DNA of 64,000 bases from Paraburkholderia silviterrae (lineage in GTDB: Bacteria > Pseudomonadota > Gammaproteobacteria > Burkholderiales > Burkholderiaceae): the NCBI RefSeq assembly GCF_004353915.1, contig NZ_SMRP01000008.1:175324-239323 (forward strand), in the 5' to 3' direction. Shown here piece by piece: positions 17,893-26,648 of the stretch. The notes beneath the pieces are model-generated. The model saw nothing but the letters and a program-made list of their open reading frames with translations. It ran no database searches and was not told where the DNA came from. The position numbers were made by a program, and so were the translations under genes. The stretch's first letter is position 1. Each line of letters opens with the position of its first letter.

Positions 17893-18614
17893 TTTCAATT
17901 AAGAACGTTTCGAAGTGGTACGGCCAGTTCCAGGTGCTGACCGACTGCACGACGGAAGTGAAAAAGGGTGAAGTGGTGGTGGTGTGCGGGCCGTCGGGCT
18001 CGGGCAAGTCCACGCTCATCAAGACCGTCAACGGGCTCGAGCCGTTCCAGCAGGGTGAGATCCTCGTCAACGGCCAGTCGGTGGGCGACAAGCGCACCAA
18101 TCTCTCGAAGCTGCGCGCGAAAGTGGGCATGGTGTTCCAGCACTTCGAGCTGTTCCCGCATCTGTCGATCACCGAGAACCTCACGCTCGCGCAGATCAAG
18201 GTGCTCGGCCGCGGCAAGGACGAAGCCATGCAGAAGGGCCTGAAGCTGCTCGACCGCGTGGGCCTGCGCGCGCATGCCGATAAATACCCGGGCCAGCTCT
18301 CGGGCGGTCAGCAACAACGCGTGGCGATCGCGCGAGCGCTTTCGATGGACCCCATCGCGATGCTGTTCGACGAGCCTACCTCCGCGCTCGACCCCGAGAT
18401 GATCAACGAGGTGCTCGACGTGATGGTGGAGCTCGCGCAGGAAGGCATGACTATGATGTGCGTGACGCACGAAATGGGCTTTGCGAAGAAGGTCGCGCAC
18501 CGCGTGATCTTCATGGACAAGGGCTTTATCGTGGAGGACGACCAGAAGGATGCGTTCTTCGCCAGCCCGAAGTCGGACCGCGCTAAGGATTTTCTTGCGA
18601 AGATCCTGCACTAA
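17889..18614 (+). CDS. gltL: Glutamate/aspartate ABC transporter ATP-binding protein
   Basis: Cytosolic ATPase that drives GltJK. The 241-residue protein contains Walker A GPSGSGKST (34-42), a Q-loop near VFQHFELFPHL, the ABC signature LSGGQQQR (137-144), Walker B AMLFDEPTSALDPE (157-170) and the switch histidine in VTHEMGFA. Start ATG 17889 overlaps the gltK stop. The upstream in-frame extension to 17823 lies inside gltK and is rejected. It ends the operon; a terminator follows within 30 bp. Confidence 0.95.
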   Translation: MISIKNVSKWYGQFQVLTDCTTEVKKGEVVVVCGPSGSGKSTLIKTVNGLEPFQQGEILVNGQSVGDKRTNLSKLRAKVGMVFQHFELFPHLSITENLTLAQIKVLGRGKDEAMQKGLKLLDRVGLRAHADKYPGQLSGGQQQRVAIARALSMDPIAMLFDEPTSALDPEMINEVLDVMVELAQEGMTMMCVTHEMGFAKKVAHRVIFMDKGFIVEDDQKDAFFASPKSDRAKDFLAKILH

Positions 18615-18640
18615 GTGCCGCGCTCGACGCGCGAGGCATG

Positions 18641-18681
18641 AAAAAACCGCGCAGGCCTTTGGGCCTTGCGCGGTTTTTTTT
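18641..18681. terminator. Terminator after gltL, probably bidirectional
   Basis: CCGCGCAGGCC pairs with GGCCTTGCGCGG (one bulged base) around a TTTG loop. The stem is flanked by A6 on the left and T8 on the right, so it can also end the convergent amidotransferase transcript. Confidence 0.88.
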
Positions 18682-18742
18682 GTTCGGGCGGCGGGGGGCT
18701 TCGCGCGCGTCAGACCGGCGTTAGCCCGGCCTTATCGCGGCG

Positions 18743-19651
18743 TCATTCGCCCCAGGTCTGCAAGGCGGCAACGGCTTCCGGGTCCACAGCGCCCGGCTCG
18801 GCCACGCGCGATGCGCTGGCCGACGCATCGGTCGACGGATTCCTGAGCTTGTCGAGCACCTTCTGGGGCACCGGCACGCTCGTGCGTGCAGCGACGTCGC
18901 CGTGCTGGAACATCAATAGTTCGCCAGGGGCGAAGCGGGTCCAGACTTCGTTGTCGGTGAGCGGCGCGGTGGCGATCACGGACACGCGGTCTTCGGGCGT
19001 GGTGTACTTCGCGAAGTCGATCGACACGTCCGCATCGACCAGATGCGCCGTGGAAAACGGCCAGCTGCGCACGAGGTAGTAGAGATGCGTCGAGCAATGC
19101 GCGAACAACGCCTGGCCGTTCGACATCAGGAAGTTGAACACGCCGAACTGCGTGATCTCGCGCGTGAGCGACTCCAGTGTCGCGAAAAGCTCGTCGAGCG
19201 GCGGCTGAGACCCCGGAAACGCCTTGCGCAGACCTTGCAGCAGCGTGCAAAAGGCGAGTTCGCTATCGGTCGTCCCGACCGGCTGGTAGACGCCCGACAT
19301 GTCCGGATTGAAGTCCTGCAGGTCGCCGTTGTGCGCAAAGATCCAGTGGCGGCCCCACAGCTCGCGCTGGAACGGGTGGCAGTTCTCGAGCGACGTATGC
19401 CCCTGCGTGGCCTTGCGGATGTGCGCGATGGTGTTGCGCGACTTGATCGGGTAGCGCTTGACCATCTCGGCGATGGGCGAGCGCGCCGAGGCCTCGTGAT
19501 CGATGAAGAGGCGGCAGGCCTTGTCCTCGAAGAATGCGATGCCCCAGCCGTCGGCGTGGTGGTCGGTGGCGCCGCCGCGCGCCGCGAATCCTGTAAAGGA
19601 GAACGTGACGTCCGTTGGCGCGGCGCAGTTCATTCCGAGAAGTTGGCACAT
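18743..19651 (-). CDS. Class II glutamine amidotransferase (YafJ-like)
   Basis: N-terminal nucleophile amidotransferase domain protein of 302 residues. Cys2 directly after the start methionine (MCQLLGMNC) is the expected catalytic nucleophile once Met is removed. GWGIAFFED, IAHIRKATQGH and FAHNGDL are glutaminase-domain motifs (glutamine-binding Arg and the Asn/Gly oxyanion loop). There is no synthetase domain, so the ammonia acceptor is unknown; YafJ-type proteins remain poorly characterised. The start at 19651 is fixed by the requirement for Cys2; the longer frame to 19864 would bury the nucleophile. No strong ribosome site is seen. Convergent with gltL and divergent from pyrC. Confidence 0.87.
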   Translation of the reverse strand: MCQLLGMNCAAPTDVTFSFTGFAARGGATDHHADGWGIAFFEDKACRLFIDHEASARSPIAEMVKRYPIKSRNTIAHIRKATQGHTSLENCHPFQRELWGRHWIFAHNGDLQDFNPDMSGVYQPVGTTDSELAFCTLLQGLRKAFPGSQPPLDELFATLESLTREITQFGVFNFLMSNGQALFAHCSTHLYYLVRSWPFSTAHLVDADVSIDFAKYTTPEDRVSVIATAPLTDNEVWTRFAPGELLMFQHGDVAARTSVPVPQKVLDKLRNPSTDASASASRVAEPGAVDPEAVAALQTWGE

Positions 19652-19954
19652 GGTGCTTATAGTACGTAACGCGGGTACCCGGTGCGGCGTATGAGGCATG
19701 ACGCGCGACCCGGTACAATGATGATTTTCCAAGCATATCACCGGGCTGCGGCGCGCCAATACGAAATTTGTCGGATGCATTCCCGGCTGGCGCGAAAGCG
19801 CGCCAGCGGGACATTCGCGCGTGGCGGGTGTCGTGCGCACGCGACGCCGCACCGGCCGTTTCACCGCCTTGCCGCCTCGTTGCCTTGCAGCTCGAGCTTT
19901 GCTGGCCCATTTCGCTGTCCGATCATCCGCTGCGCAACACGCCTCACACTAGCC
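19652..19954. other. Divergent intergenic region, no gene seen
   Basis: The 303-bp gap between the amidotransferase and pyrC must hold both promoters. TACAAT at 19714-19719 could be a -10 for pyrC but lacks a good -35. Nothing else is convincing. Confidence 0.35.
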
Positions 19955-21010
19955 ATGAACGCTTCCACTCCCACGACTCTCACGCTCGCCCGCCCCGACG
20001 ACTGGCATCTGCATGTGCGCGACGGCGCGATGCTCGCGGCGGTGCTGCCGCATACGGCCCGCCAGTTCGGGCGCGCGATCATCATGCCGAACCTGAAGCC
20101 GCCGGTCACGACGACCGAGCAGGCCGCGGCGTACCGCGAGCGCATTCTCGCGGCGCTGCCCGAGGGCGCGAAGTTCGAGCCGCTGATGACGCTCTATCTC
20201 ACCGACAACACGCCGCCCGAGGAAATCCGCCGCGCGAAGGCGAGCGGCTTCGTGCATGGCGTGAAGCTTTACCCGGCGGGCGCGACCACCAACTCGGACG
20301 CGGGCGTGACCGACATCCGCAAGTGCGCGCAGACGCTCGAGGCGATGCAGGAAGTGGGTATGCCGCTGCTGGTGCACGGCGAAGTGACGAACGCCGACAT
20401 CGACCTGTTCGACCGCGAGAAGGTCTTCATCGACCGCGTGATGACGCCGCTGCGCCGCGATTTCCCGGCGCTGAAGGTGGTGTTCGAGCACATCACGACG
20501 AAGGACGCTGTCGATTACATTCGCGCCGATCACTCTGCTCCGGGCCTGCTGGGCGCGACGATCACGGCGCATCACCTGCTGTACAACCGCAACGCGATCT
20601 TCCAGGGCGGCATCCGCCCGCATTACTACTGCTTGCCGGTACTCAAGCGCGAGACGCATCGCGTGGCGCTGGTCGAGGCGGCGATTTCGGGCGACGCGCG
20701 TTTCTTCCTCGGCACCGACAGCGCGCCGCATCCGAAGGGCTTGAAGGAGCACGCATGCGGCTGTGCGGGCTGCTATACGGCGCTGCACGCGCTCGAACTC
20801 TACGCCGAGGCGTTCGACAACGCCGGCGCGCTCGACAAGCTCGAAGGCTTTGCGAGCTTTTTCGGCGCGGACTTCTACGGCCTGCCGCGTAGCGCGGAAA
20901 CGGTCACGCTGCGCCGTGAAGAGTGGACGCTCCCGGCGGAAGTGAACGCCGGCGACGCGCCTGTCGTGCCGCTGCGTGGCGGTGAGACGATCGGCTGGAA
21001 GCTGGTTTGA
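19955..21010 (+). CDS. pyrC: Dihydroorotase (class II, PyrC)
   Basis: Converts N-carbamoyl-aspartate to dihydroorotate in pyrimidine synthesis; zinc enzyme. The 351-residue product matches the E. coli class (348). Visible metal and active-site elements are HLHVRD (H18, H20), the carboxylated lysine K104 in HGVKLYPAG, H141 in LLVHGEV, H179 in FEHITT and the GTDSAPH motif with the catalytic aspartate. The ATG at 19955 (MNASTPTTLTLARPDDWHLH) fits homologues; the open frame upstream to 19682 has no support. The stop overlaps a TTG that could start the next gene, so pyrC and the DUF3025 gene may be translationally coupled. Confidence 0.95.
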   Translation: MNASTPTTLTLARPDDWHLHVRDGAMLAAVLPHTARQFGRAIIMPNLKPPVTTTEQAAAYRERILAALPEGAKFEPLMTLYLTDNTPPEEIRRAKASGFVHGVKLYPAGATTNSDAGVTDIRKCAQTLEAMQEVGMPLLVHGEVTNADIDLFDREKVFIDRVMTPLRRDFPALKVVFEHITTKDAVDYIRADHSAPGLLGATITAHHLLYNRNAIFQGGIRPHYYCLPVLKRETHRVALVEAAISGDARFFLGTDSAPHPKGLKEHACGCAGCYTALHALELYAEAFDNAGALDKLEGFASFFGADFYGLPRSAETVTLRREEWTLPAEVNAGDAPVVPLRGGETIGWKLV

Positions 21011-22161
21011 GCGTTGCGCCGCCCGGCATGACGACGTCTGGCATGACGACGTCCGGCATGACGACGCCCGGCGCAGGAACGCCCGGCGCAGGAATGCCCG
21101 GCGCAGGAATGCCCGGCGCAGGAACGCCTGGCGTGGAGCAGCTTGCTGGCGGCGGCTGTGCTGCGGCCGGCTCTGATGCGACGGATCCGGTTGCAGCCGC
21201 CGCTTGCGGGGCCACCCAAAGCGTGAGCCGACCCGGCGCATTCGATGCGGACACACCGATGCGCACGGGCGCGCCGCGCCGCACCTTGCCCGAGGGCAGC
21301 TTCGCCGACATCGACTGGGCGCGCCCCTGGTTCGCCCAGCACGAGGCGCGCGGCCGGCGCTGGCAGCAGGCCGCGCTGGCGGGCTACGCCCGCTATCTCG
21401 ACGAGCTGAACGCCGACGCCCACGCCGCGCAACATCGCACCGGCCGTGGCCAAACGCTGGGCTTCATTGCGCAGGACGATCTGCCGGAGGGCGCGGCCTA
21501 CGAGGCGCACATCGCCGCGACGGGTTGCGTGCCCACGCGCCACAACCTCCACGACTTTTTCAACGCGCTCGCCTGGTTCGCGTTTCCACGCATCAAGGCG
21601 ACGCTCAACGCGCGCCAGGCGGCGGCGATCGACGTGCTGGGCGTCGGGCCGACGCGCGGCGGCGTGCGCGACGCGCTCACGTTGTTCGACGAAAACGCTG
21701 TGCTGTTCGCGAGCGCCGATTCAGCCCTCACGCAGGCGCTACGCGGCTTCGATTGGCACGCGCTGTTCGTCGCGGGACGGGCGGCATGGGAGACGGCGGA
21801 CGGCGAGACGGCAGGGACGACGGCCGCCGTGGCGCACGACCCGGCGAACAGCCCGGCGCGCTGCGAAGTGCATGTATTCGGCCATGCGCTGCTCGAAAAG
21901 CTGATCGCGCCCTATGCGGCCTGCACGGCGCACGCCTGGGTGGTCGATGTGCCGCCGGCATACTTCGCGTGGCCGCGCGCGCAGCGCAACGCGTATCTGG
22001 ACGAAACGGTGAGCGCGGCGCTTGCCGCCAACGCACATCTGAACGGGCGCAGCTTCTCGCCGCTGCCGGTGCTGGGCATTCCGGGCTGGTGGGCGCCAAA
22101 CGAAGCCCCGGCGTTCTACGACGATGCCACCGTTTTCCGTCCGGGCCGGCGCGCGCGCTGA
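21007..22161 (+). CDS. DUF3025 domain protein with N-terminal pentapeptide repeats
   Basis: The C-terminal ~300 residues match the DUF3025 family (FADIDWARPWFAQHEARG, VPTRHNLHDFFNALAWFAFPRIK, PLPVLGIPGWWAPNE); biochemical function is unknown. The start is uncertain. TTG 21007 overlaps the pyrC stop and gives 384 residues, whose N-terminus encodes seven tandem 5-residue units (GMTTS x3 then GAG(T/M)P x4) from 15-bp DNA repeats at 21025-21129. ATG 21259 (MRTGAPRRTLPEG) gives 300 residues and omits the low-complexity part; most relatives probably start near there. Whether the repeat segment is translated is therefore open. Probably co-transcribed with pyrC. Confidence 0.75.
   Translation: MSVAPPGMTTSGMTTSGMTTPGAGTPGAGMPGAGMPGAGTPGVEQLAGGGCAAAGSDATDPVAAAACGATQSVSRPGAFDADTPMRTGAPRRTLPEGSFADIDWARPWFAQHEARGRRWQQAALAGYARYLDELNADAHAAQHRTGRGQTLGFIAQDDLPEGAAYEAHIAATGCVPTRHNLHDFFNALAWFAFPRIKATLNARQAAAIDVLGVGPTRGGVRDALTLFDENAVLFASADSALTQALRGFDWHALFVAGRAAWETADGETAGTTAAVAHDPANSPARCEVHVFGHALLEKLIAPYAACTAHAWVVDVPPAYFAWPRAQRNAYLDETVSAALAANAHLNGRSFSPLPVLGIPGWWAPNEAPAFYDDATVFRPGRRAR
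21025..21129 (+). repeat. Seven-copy 15-bp tandem repeat
   Basis: Three GGCATGACGACGTCC-like units (21025-21069) are followed by four GGCGCAGGAAYGCCC-like units (21070-21129), all in one frame directly after pyrC. Copy-number changes would keep the downstream frame. Confidence 0.9.
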
Positions 22162-22224
22162 GTGTGCCGCGCGAGGCGTCGTGCCCGACGCCTCGTGCAT
22201 CCGGCGCGATGCGTCTACCCGTGC

Positions 22225-22230
22225 TAATAT
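22225..22230 (+). promoter_or_regulatory. rnpB promoter -10 (extended)
   Basis: TG-C-TAATAT forms an extended -10 ending 10 bases before the RNase P RNA 5' end. The -35 region is weak. Confidence 0.5.
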
Positions 22231-22240
22231 CGCGCCTCGC

Positions 22241-22648
<408 letters not shown>

Positions 22649-22690
22649 CCACCTCATTCCCACCGCGTTTTCGATCAAAACGACGGCAAA

Positions 22691-22730
22691 AAGCCGGCGC
22701 ACTCCATTGGAGCGCGCCGGCTTTTCTTTT
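22691..22730. terminator. Terminator after rnpB, probably bidirectional
   Basis: AAGCCGGCGC pairs with GCGCCGGCTT, with an inner CTCC-ATT-GGAG stem; TTTTCTTTT follows on the plus side and an A5 run precedes it, serving the convergent OsmC-like gene. Confidence 0.88.
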
Positions 22731-22761
22731 ACGCCGATACCGCGAGTCGAGTGGGCGCGAC

Positions 22762-23184
22762 TTAAGCCGCGACGATCTCGAACGAGTGCGTGATCTCGGC
22801 CGTCTTGCCGATCATGATCGACGCCGAGCAATACTTGTCATGCGAGAGAGTGATCGCGCGCTCGACGGTGGCGGGGTTCAGGTTCTTGCCGGTCACGGTG
22901 AAGTGGAAGTGGATCTTCGTGAAGACCTTGGGGTCTTCGCTCGCGCGCTCGGCCTTGAGCGTCACGTTGCAGCCGGCCACTTCCTGGCGGCTCTTTTTCA
23001 GAATCAGGACCACATCGTAGGCCGTGCAGCCGCCCGTGCCGAGGAGCACCATTTCCATCGGGCGCGGCGCGAGATTGTGGCCACCGCCTTCCGGCGCGCC
23101 ATCCATGTTGACGAGATGGCCGCTACCCGTTTCGGCGGCGAACGCCATGCCGTCCTGACCCATCCAGCTCACTTTGCATTCCAT
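22762..23184 (-). CDS. OsmC family protein (YhfA-like)
   Basis: The 140-residue protein has the OsmC/Ohr fold. APRPMEMVLLGTGGCTAYDVVLILKK contains the conserved first cysteine, and the second conserved cysteine is in LSHDKYCSASIMI. Members reduce organic peroxides or act in osmotic stress; the YhfA branch has no firmly assigned substrate. The ATG at 23182-23184 has AGGGG upstream (on the minus strand) and gives the family's typical MECKVSW start; a longer frame to 23223 is less likely. Single gene, convergent with rnpB. Confidence 0.88.
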   Translation of the reverse strand: MECKVSWMGQDGMAFAAETGSGHLVNMDGAPEGGGHNLAPRPMEMVLLGTGGCTAYDVVLILKKSRQEVAGCNVTLKAERASEDPKVFTKIHFHFTVTGKNLNPATVERAITLSHDKYCSASIMIGKTAEITHSFEIVAA

Positions 23185-23476
23185 GCGTTTGCCCCTGCGC
23201 AAGTTTTTCGATTCAACAGGCATTGTAGCCCCTGCCTACTGGTATGTCCGGGGGGACAGGGCGCATGCGGATGAGGCGCCCAGCTTGAATGTTGCGACGC
23301 GACATCTTACGAACAAGTCCGATTTCCCTCGTGCAATTAGGGGTTTTGCTCTAGTCAATACGCGCCGCCTGTCTGTGGGAAAGCCATAACGCATTGATTT
23401 TTATTGATAATTTATTCGTGCGTGCATCGCTTTGTGATTTCACATTACGGTGTTGATTTTCACAATGCAAATCTTC

Positions 23477-23505
23477 TTGCGTCGCACAAGGTCGATCCGT
23501 ATAAT
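23477..23505 (+). promoter_or_regulatory. sigma70 promoter of the candidate small RNA
   Basis: TTGCGT (23477-23482) and consensus TATAAT (23500-23505) are exactly 17 bases apart. The predicted start is near 23512, with no reading frame starting downstream on the plus strand. Confidence 0.75.
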
Positions 23506-23511
23506 TCGTTG

Positions 23512-23607
23512 CATTGGTTGTCGTGCTTCACGACACCTCAGCATGTCTCCTCCACCCTCCTCCAAGAGGTGGATTAAGCCCGAACAAACGCGTTCGGGCT
23601 TTTTTTA
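23512..23607 (+). ncRNA. Candidate small regulatory RNA with anti-Shine-Dalgarno loops
   Basis: A ~95-nt transcript is predicted between a near-consensus promoter and an intrinsic terminator. It folds into three hairpins: TGTCGTG/CACGACA with a 3-nt loop (23519-23535), TCCACC/GGTGGA with an 11-nt loop (23551-23573), and the terminator AGCCCGAA/TTCGGGCT (23577-23600). CTCCTCC occurs twice, in the single-stranded linker (23547-23553) and in the second loop (23557-23563), each complementary to a Shine-Dalgarno sequence. Proteobacterial small RNAs with exposed CCUCCUCC-type loops typically repress translation. Not matched here to a known family; existence as an RNA is inferred. Confidence 0.65.
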
Positions 23608-23610
23608 TTT
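23577..23610 (+). terminator. Terminator of the small-RNA candidate
   Basis: An 8-bp AGCCCGAA/TTCGGGCT stem is followed by TTTTTTTATTT. No T-tract exists on the opposite strand, so it serves a plus-strand transcript, although no plus-strand protein gene ends here. Confidence 0.88.
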
Positions 23611-23663
23611 CTCCAGCCGCAGTTTCCTGCGGCACCCGATTCGTTCTCCGCCGATCCCGGTTG

Positions 23664-26081
23664 TCAGCCTGGAGGGAGCATCCGTTGCGGACGGATCGGC
23701 ACGTAGATCACGGCGCCCAATGTTGGCGCAACTTCGCGAAACAGCGAGGTGTAGTCGAGGTCGTCGCCGAGCTCGAGCCCATCGAGCCCGACCCGATTGA
23801 CCCTGTAAGGTGTCAGATGCGAGATGACCGCGCGGCCGTCTGAATTTATTCGCGTCCCAAGCTGGCCGTCTACGCTCGCGTCCGCATAGCCCGGTGCATC
23901 GACCACGGCAATGGTCTCGCCGAGCGATTGGCCAGCCACTACGCCGCCGCGATACCCCACCACGCCGCCCGCGAGTGCAAGGTCAGTCTTGTGGTAGCCG
24001 CGTCCTTTTTCATAGCCGGCGTCGATACGGCCTGCATCGGCCTGGTAACCCACGCGCGCGCCGTACTGATTGCCCGTGTCGGAGGAACGCTGCTGGCTCA
24101 ACGAATAGCTGAGCCGGTAGTCGCGCAGGGCGGAGCCCGACAACTGGTTGCCCCATGTGAGCGCACCGTCGTCGTCGCGGTTCAGCGACGCGGCGTAGCG
24201 CAGACTGCTTTTTTTCCAGCCGATCGATAGCGGAATGGACAGCGTGGCCATGAGCGCCACATTGCTTTGATTCGCGAAACGATTCCATCCGGCCTGCAAG
24301 TCGATATCGAAGCGCTCGCCGTACCAGCTCGCGCCAATTTGCGTCGATAGCCGCGAGGGCGAGTGGCCGGTGTAGCGGTAGGCGCTGAGGGTTGCGTACA
24401 AATTGGCCGTATCGCCGAAATTCTGCCGGACATCGAGCCGCAACTGGCTTTGGCGTTTGGCCTCGGCTGGCGCATCCGGGGCATCGTCGCCAAAGAGTTC
24501 GCGCCAGAAGGCCCGCTCGGCATTCCGCTGCAACTGGTCTGCAAGCGTGCGGAAACCTTCGCCTGTGAAGCGCCGCCAATCGACGCTGATGCCCGTGCCG
24601 CTGCTTGCGAACGTTTTCGCGTAGCGGGCCCGGATGCGATAGCCGCTTGTCGTGGTGCCGCTGGGTTGCGCTGCATTCGAGCGCGCGACATCGAGCGAAG
24701 CTGCGCCGGCAGCGCCCAGGCTCCACCCGGCGCCGGCGGCCGTGCTGCGATACCCGCGCGCCTCGACGATGCCGGCGAACGCACTGAGGCCGAGCGGCAA
24801 CCCGAAACCGAGCGTCGCCTGCATGAACTCGGGTTGTGCATAGCGTTCATAGGTGCTTTCACGCCGGTAGCGGCCCACGTTGAACGCGTACTTGACGTCC
24901 CGGTCGTGCAGGAGCAGCGGCATGGAGATGTACGGGATGATCGACACGCGCTCGGTCCCATCCGCTTCCCGGACCGTTACGTTGAGATCGCCGCTACTCG
25001 ACGGCGGGTGCACGTCATGGAGCGCGAAGGGGCCTGGCGTCACGTTCGCGTGATAGATGAGCACGCCGCGCTGGCGCACGAAGACCTCGGCGTTGCCGAG
25101 CGCCATGCCGCGTACCACGGGTGCGTAGCTCGTCAGATAGTCCGGTCGCAGATCGTCTTCGGACGTCAGTTGCACGCCGGTGAACGGCACGCCGTCGAAC
25201 AGCAGGCTGTCAGTCGTGCCTTCCCCAATCAGCAGCCTTGCGCGCAAAGAGGCGATATCGCGTTGGAGCCATGTGCCGAGGTTTTCCCACTGTGGCGGCC
25301 CCACCGTCCCGCGTGAATAGACCTGGCGGGTGCGAAAGCGCCAGGGGCCGAAATTGGCACCCGCATTGATATTGCCGTACAGCGTGGTGGATCGTCCGTT
25401 GGCGGGTACGTTGGTGCCTTCGCTGCGCGACGCGCTGAACTGGTAATCGAGCAGGAGCGCCGATACGCCATGGTCAAGGCGTGCAGGCTGCACGGAGCCG
25501 CGCGAGTGGCTCAGCAACGACGCGTCGATGCGCACCGTCATTCGCTGCCGGCTCGCGTCGTAACTCAGCCGCACCGTTTCGTCTTCGTCGCCGGGCGTGT
25601 CCGGCTGCGCGCTGGCGGGTGCGCGCTGGGGCTGCACGCATTGCATCTCGCCCGCGTTGCCATCCGGCACGAACCGCGCATCTTCTGCGACGCCCCATTC
25701 CAGCCAGTCTGAGACCGGCACGCAAAACAGGCCGTCGTCACGCACGGTCAACGAGTAATAGCCGTTCCAGCGACCGTTCACATAGACGCCAGCCTTGATC
25801 GGCTCCAACTGCGGCCGCTCTTCATCGTTGGCAGGCGATACAGGCGCATCGGCGTCGTGTTCATTGGGAACGGCGGGCATAAAGCCGGGCCCGGGCGGGG
25901 TAGCGTCACGCGCAGCGCTTTCAAGATCGTCGCCCGAAAGATACGGCTCGCCTGCATACCCGGTAAGAGGTGCAAACAGTAGCGCTACGCCGCAGACCGG
26001 AAACAGCGATCCTCTAATAGCCACCAACAGCCACCAACGTCGTGCTCGATCAATGAAAAAAGGACAGGGGGCGGCTGCCAC
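23664..26081 (-). CDS. Fimbrial outer-membrane usher protein, orphan and C-terminally shortened
   Basis: PapC-type usher of 805 residues with a signal peptide (hydrophobic stretch to about residue 43, TGYAG). Recognisable usher blocks include GVYVNGRWNGYYSL (end of the N-terminal domain), FDGVPFTGVQLTSEDDLRPDYL with APVVRGMA (barrel), the plug region NAEVFVRQRGVLIYHANVTPGPFALHD and, near the end, YRVNRVGLDGLELG. After APTLGAVIYVPIRPQR the protein stops, where most ushers continue for about 80-100 residues of C-terminal domain. The first NTD strand (usually FNxxFL) is also replaced by a Pro/Asp-rich stretch. No chaperone, pilin or adhesin gene is nearby. It may be degenerate or use trans-encoded partners. 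Confidence 0.85.
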   Translation of the reverse strand: MAAAPCPFFIDRARRWWLLVAIRGSLFPVCGVALLFAPLTGYAGEPYLSGDDLESAARDATPPGPGFMPAVPNEHDADAPVSPANDEERPQLEPIKAGVYVNGRWNGYYSLTVRDDGLFCVPVSDWLEWGVAEDARFVPDGNAGEMQCVQPQRAPASAQPDTPGDEDETVRLSYDASRQRMTVRIDASLLSHSRGSVQPARLDHGVSALLLDYQFSASRSEGTNVPANGRSTTLYGNINAGANFGPWRFRTRQVYSRGTVGPPQWENLGTWLQRDIASLRARLLIGEGTTDSLLFDGVPFTGVQLTSEDDLRPDYLTSYAPVVRGMALGNAEVFVRQRGVLIYHANVTPGPFALHDVHPPSSSGDLNVTVREADGTERVSIIPYISMPLLLHDRDVKYAFNVGRYRRESTYERYAQPEFMQATLGFGLPLGLSAFAGIVEARGYRSTAAGAGWSLGAAGAASLDVARSNAAQPSGTTTSGYRIRARYAKTFASSGTGISVDWRRFTGEGFRTLADQLQRNAERAFWRELFGDDAPDAPAEAKRQSQLRLDVRQNFGDTANLYATLSAYRYTGHSPSRLSTQIGASWYGERFDIDLQAGWNRFANQSNVALMATLSIPLSIGWKKSSLRYAASLNRDDDGALTWGNQLSGSALRDYRLSYSLSQQRSSDTGNQYGARVGYQADAGRIDAGYEKGRGYHKTDLALAGGVVGYRGGVVAGQSLGETIAVVDAPGYADASVDGQLGTRINSDGRAVISHLTPYRVNRVGLDGLELGDDLDYTSLFREVAPTLGAVIYVPIRPQRMLPPG

Positions 26082-26136
26082 CTGTCCCTGTATCAGAGGG
26101 GGCGCTTCGACTACGCGCGAAGCGCCGTTATACCCC

Positions 26137-26565
26137 TTAGCCCTTCAGCGCGGCGAGATCGGCTTGCGCCACGCGCAGCTTGTCCATTTTTTCGCGCAGC
26201 TTGTCCTGCTTGTCGGCGAGCTTTTCCTGGGCGCTCTGGATTTTCTTTGCGTCGCCGCGGCTTTGTGCATCGCGCAGCTTGTCGGAGGCTTCTGCCACTT
26301 CGGCCTGAGCCTTGCGAACGTCTTCCTGCTTCTGCTGGACATCGCGCTGGGCGCGCTCGATCTGATTCGTGTCCTTGCAGTTCGCCTGCACGTTCGCCAG
26401 CGAGCGCTCGAGACCTGCGACCTGGTTGACGTTACCCCATTGCTTGGCGTTCTGGATCTGCGTCTGGATTGCGTTGATGCGGGTTGCGCAATCCTGCGCG
26501 CCAGCAAACGTAGCAGTGCTGATGAAGATGAAAGGCAGGGCAGACGCGACGATGATTTTTTTCAT
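26137..26565 (-). CDS. DUF1090 (YqjC-like) periplasmic coiled-coil protein
   Basis: The 142-residue product has a signal peptide (MKKIIVASALPFIFISTATFA, cut near residue 21-22) followed by a Cys-containing DUF1090 pattern (CATRINAIQTQIQNAKQWGN, GLERSLANVQANC) and a highly charged heptad-rich C-terminus (residues about 70-140), predicted coiled coil. YqjC-type proteins have no firm function. The ATG at 26563-26565 is chosen because it begins the signal peptide and has GGAGTGAAG upstream on the minus strand. It sits 55 bp ahead of the usher and 149 bp after the hybrid kinase, all on one strand. Confidence 0.85.
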   Translation of the reverse strand: MKKIIVASALPFIFISTATFAGAQDCATRINAIQTQIQNAKQWGNVNQVAGLERSLANVQANCKDTNQIERAQRDVQQKQEDVRKAQAEVAEASDKLRDAQSRGDAKKIQSAQEKLADKQDKLREKMDKLRVAQADLAALKG

Positions 26566-26648
26566 GATGAATTTCTTCACTCCGTGAGTTGTGAGCGGCG
26601 CTGTGTGCCGCTCGTTGATACTGTGCCCCAGCTCGTCGCAGGCGCGCA

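Larger units (their letters stand above)
23185..23663. other. AT-richer intergenic stretch with a small-RNA candidate
   Basis: This 479-bp gap is clearly richer in A/T than its surroundings, especially 23385-23475. It has no protein-coding frame worth reporting. The right half holds a sigma70 promoter, hairpins and a terminator, annotated separately as a candidate small RNA. Confidence 0.6.
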
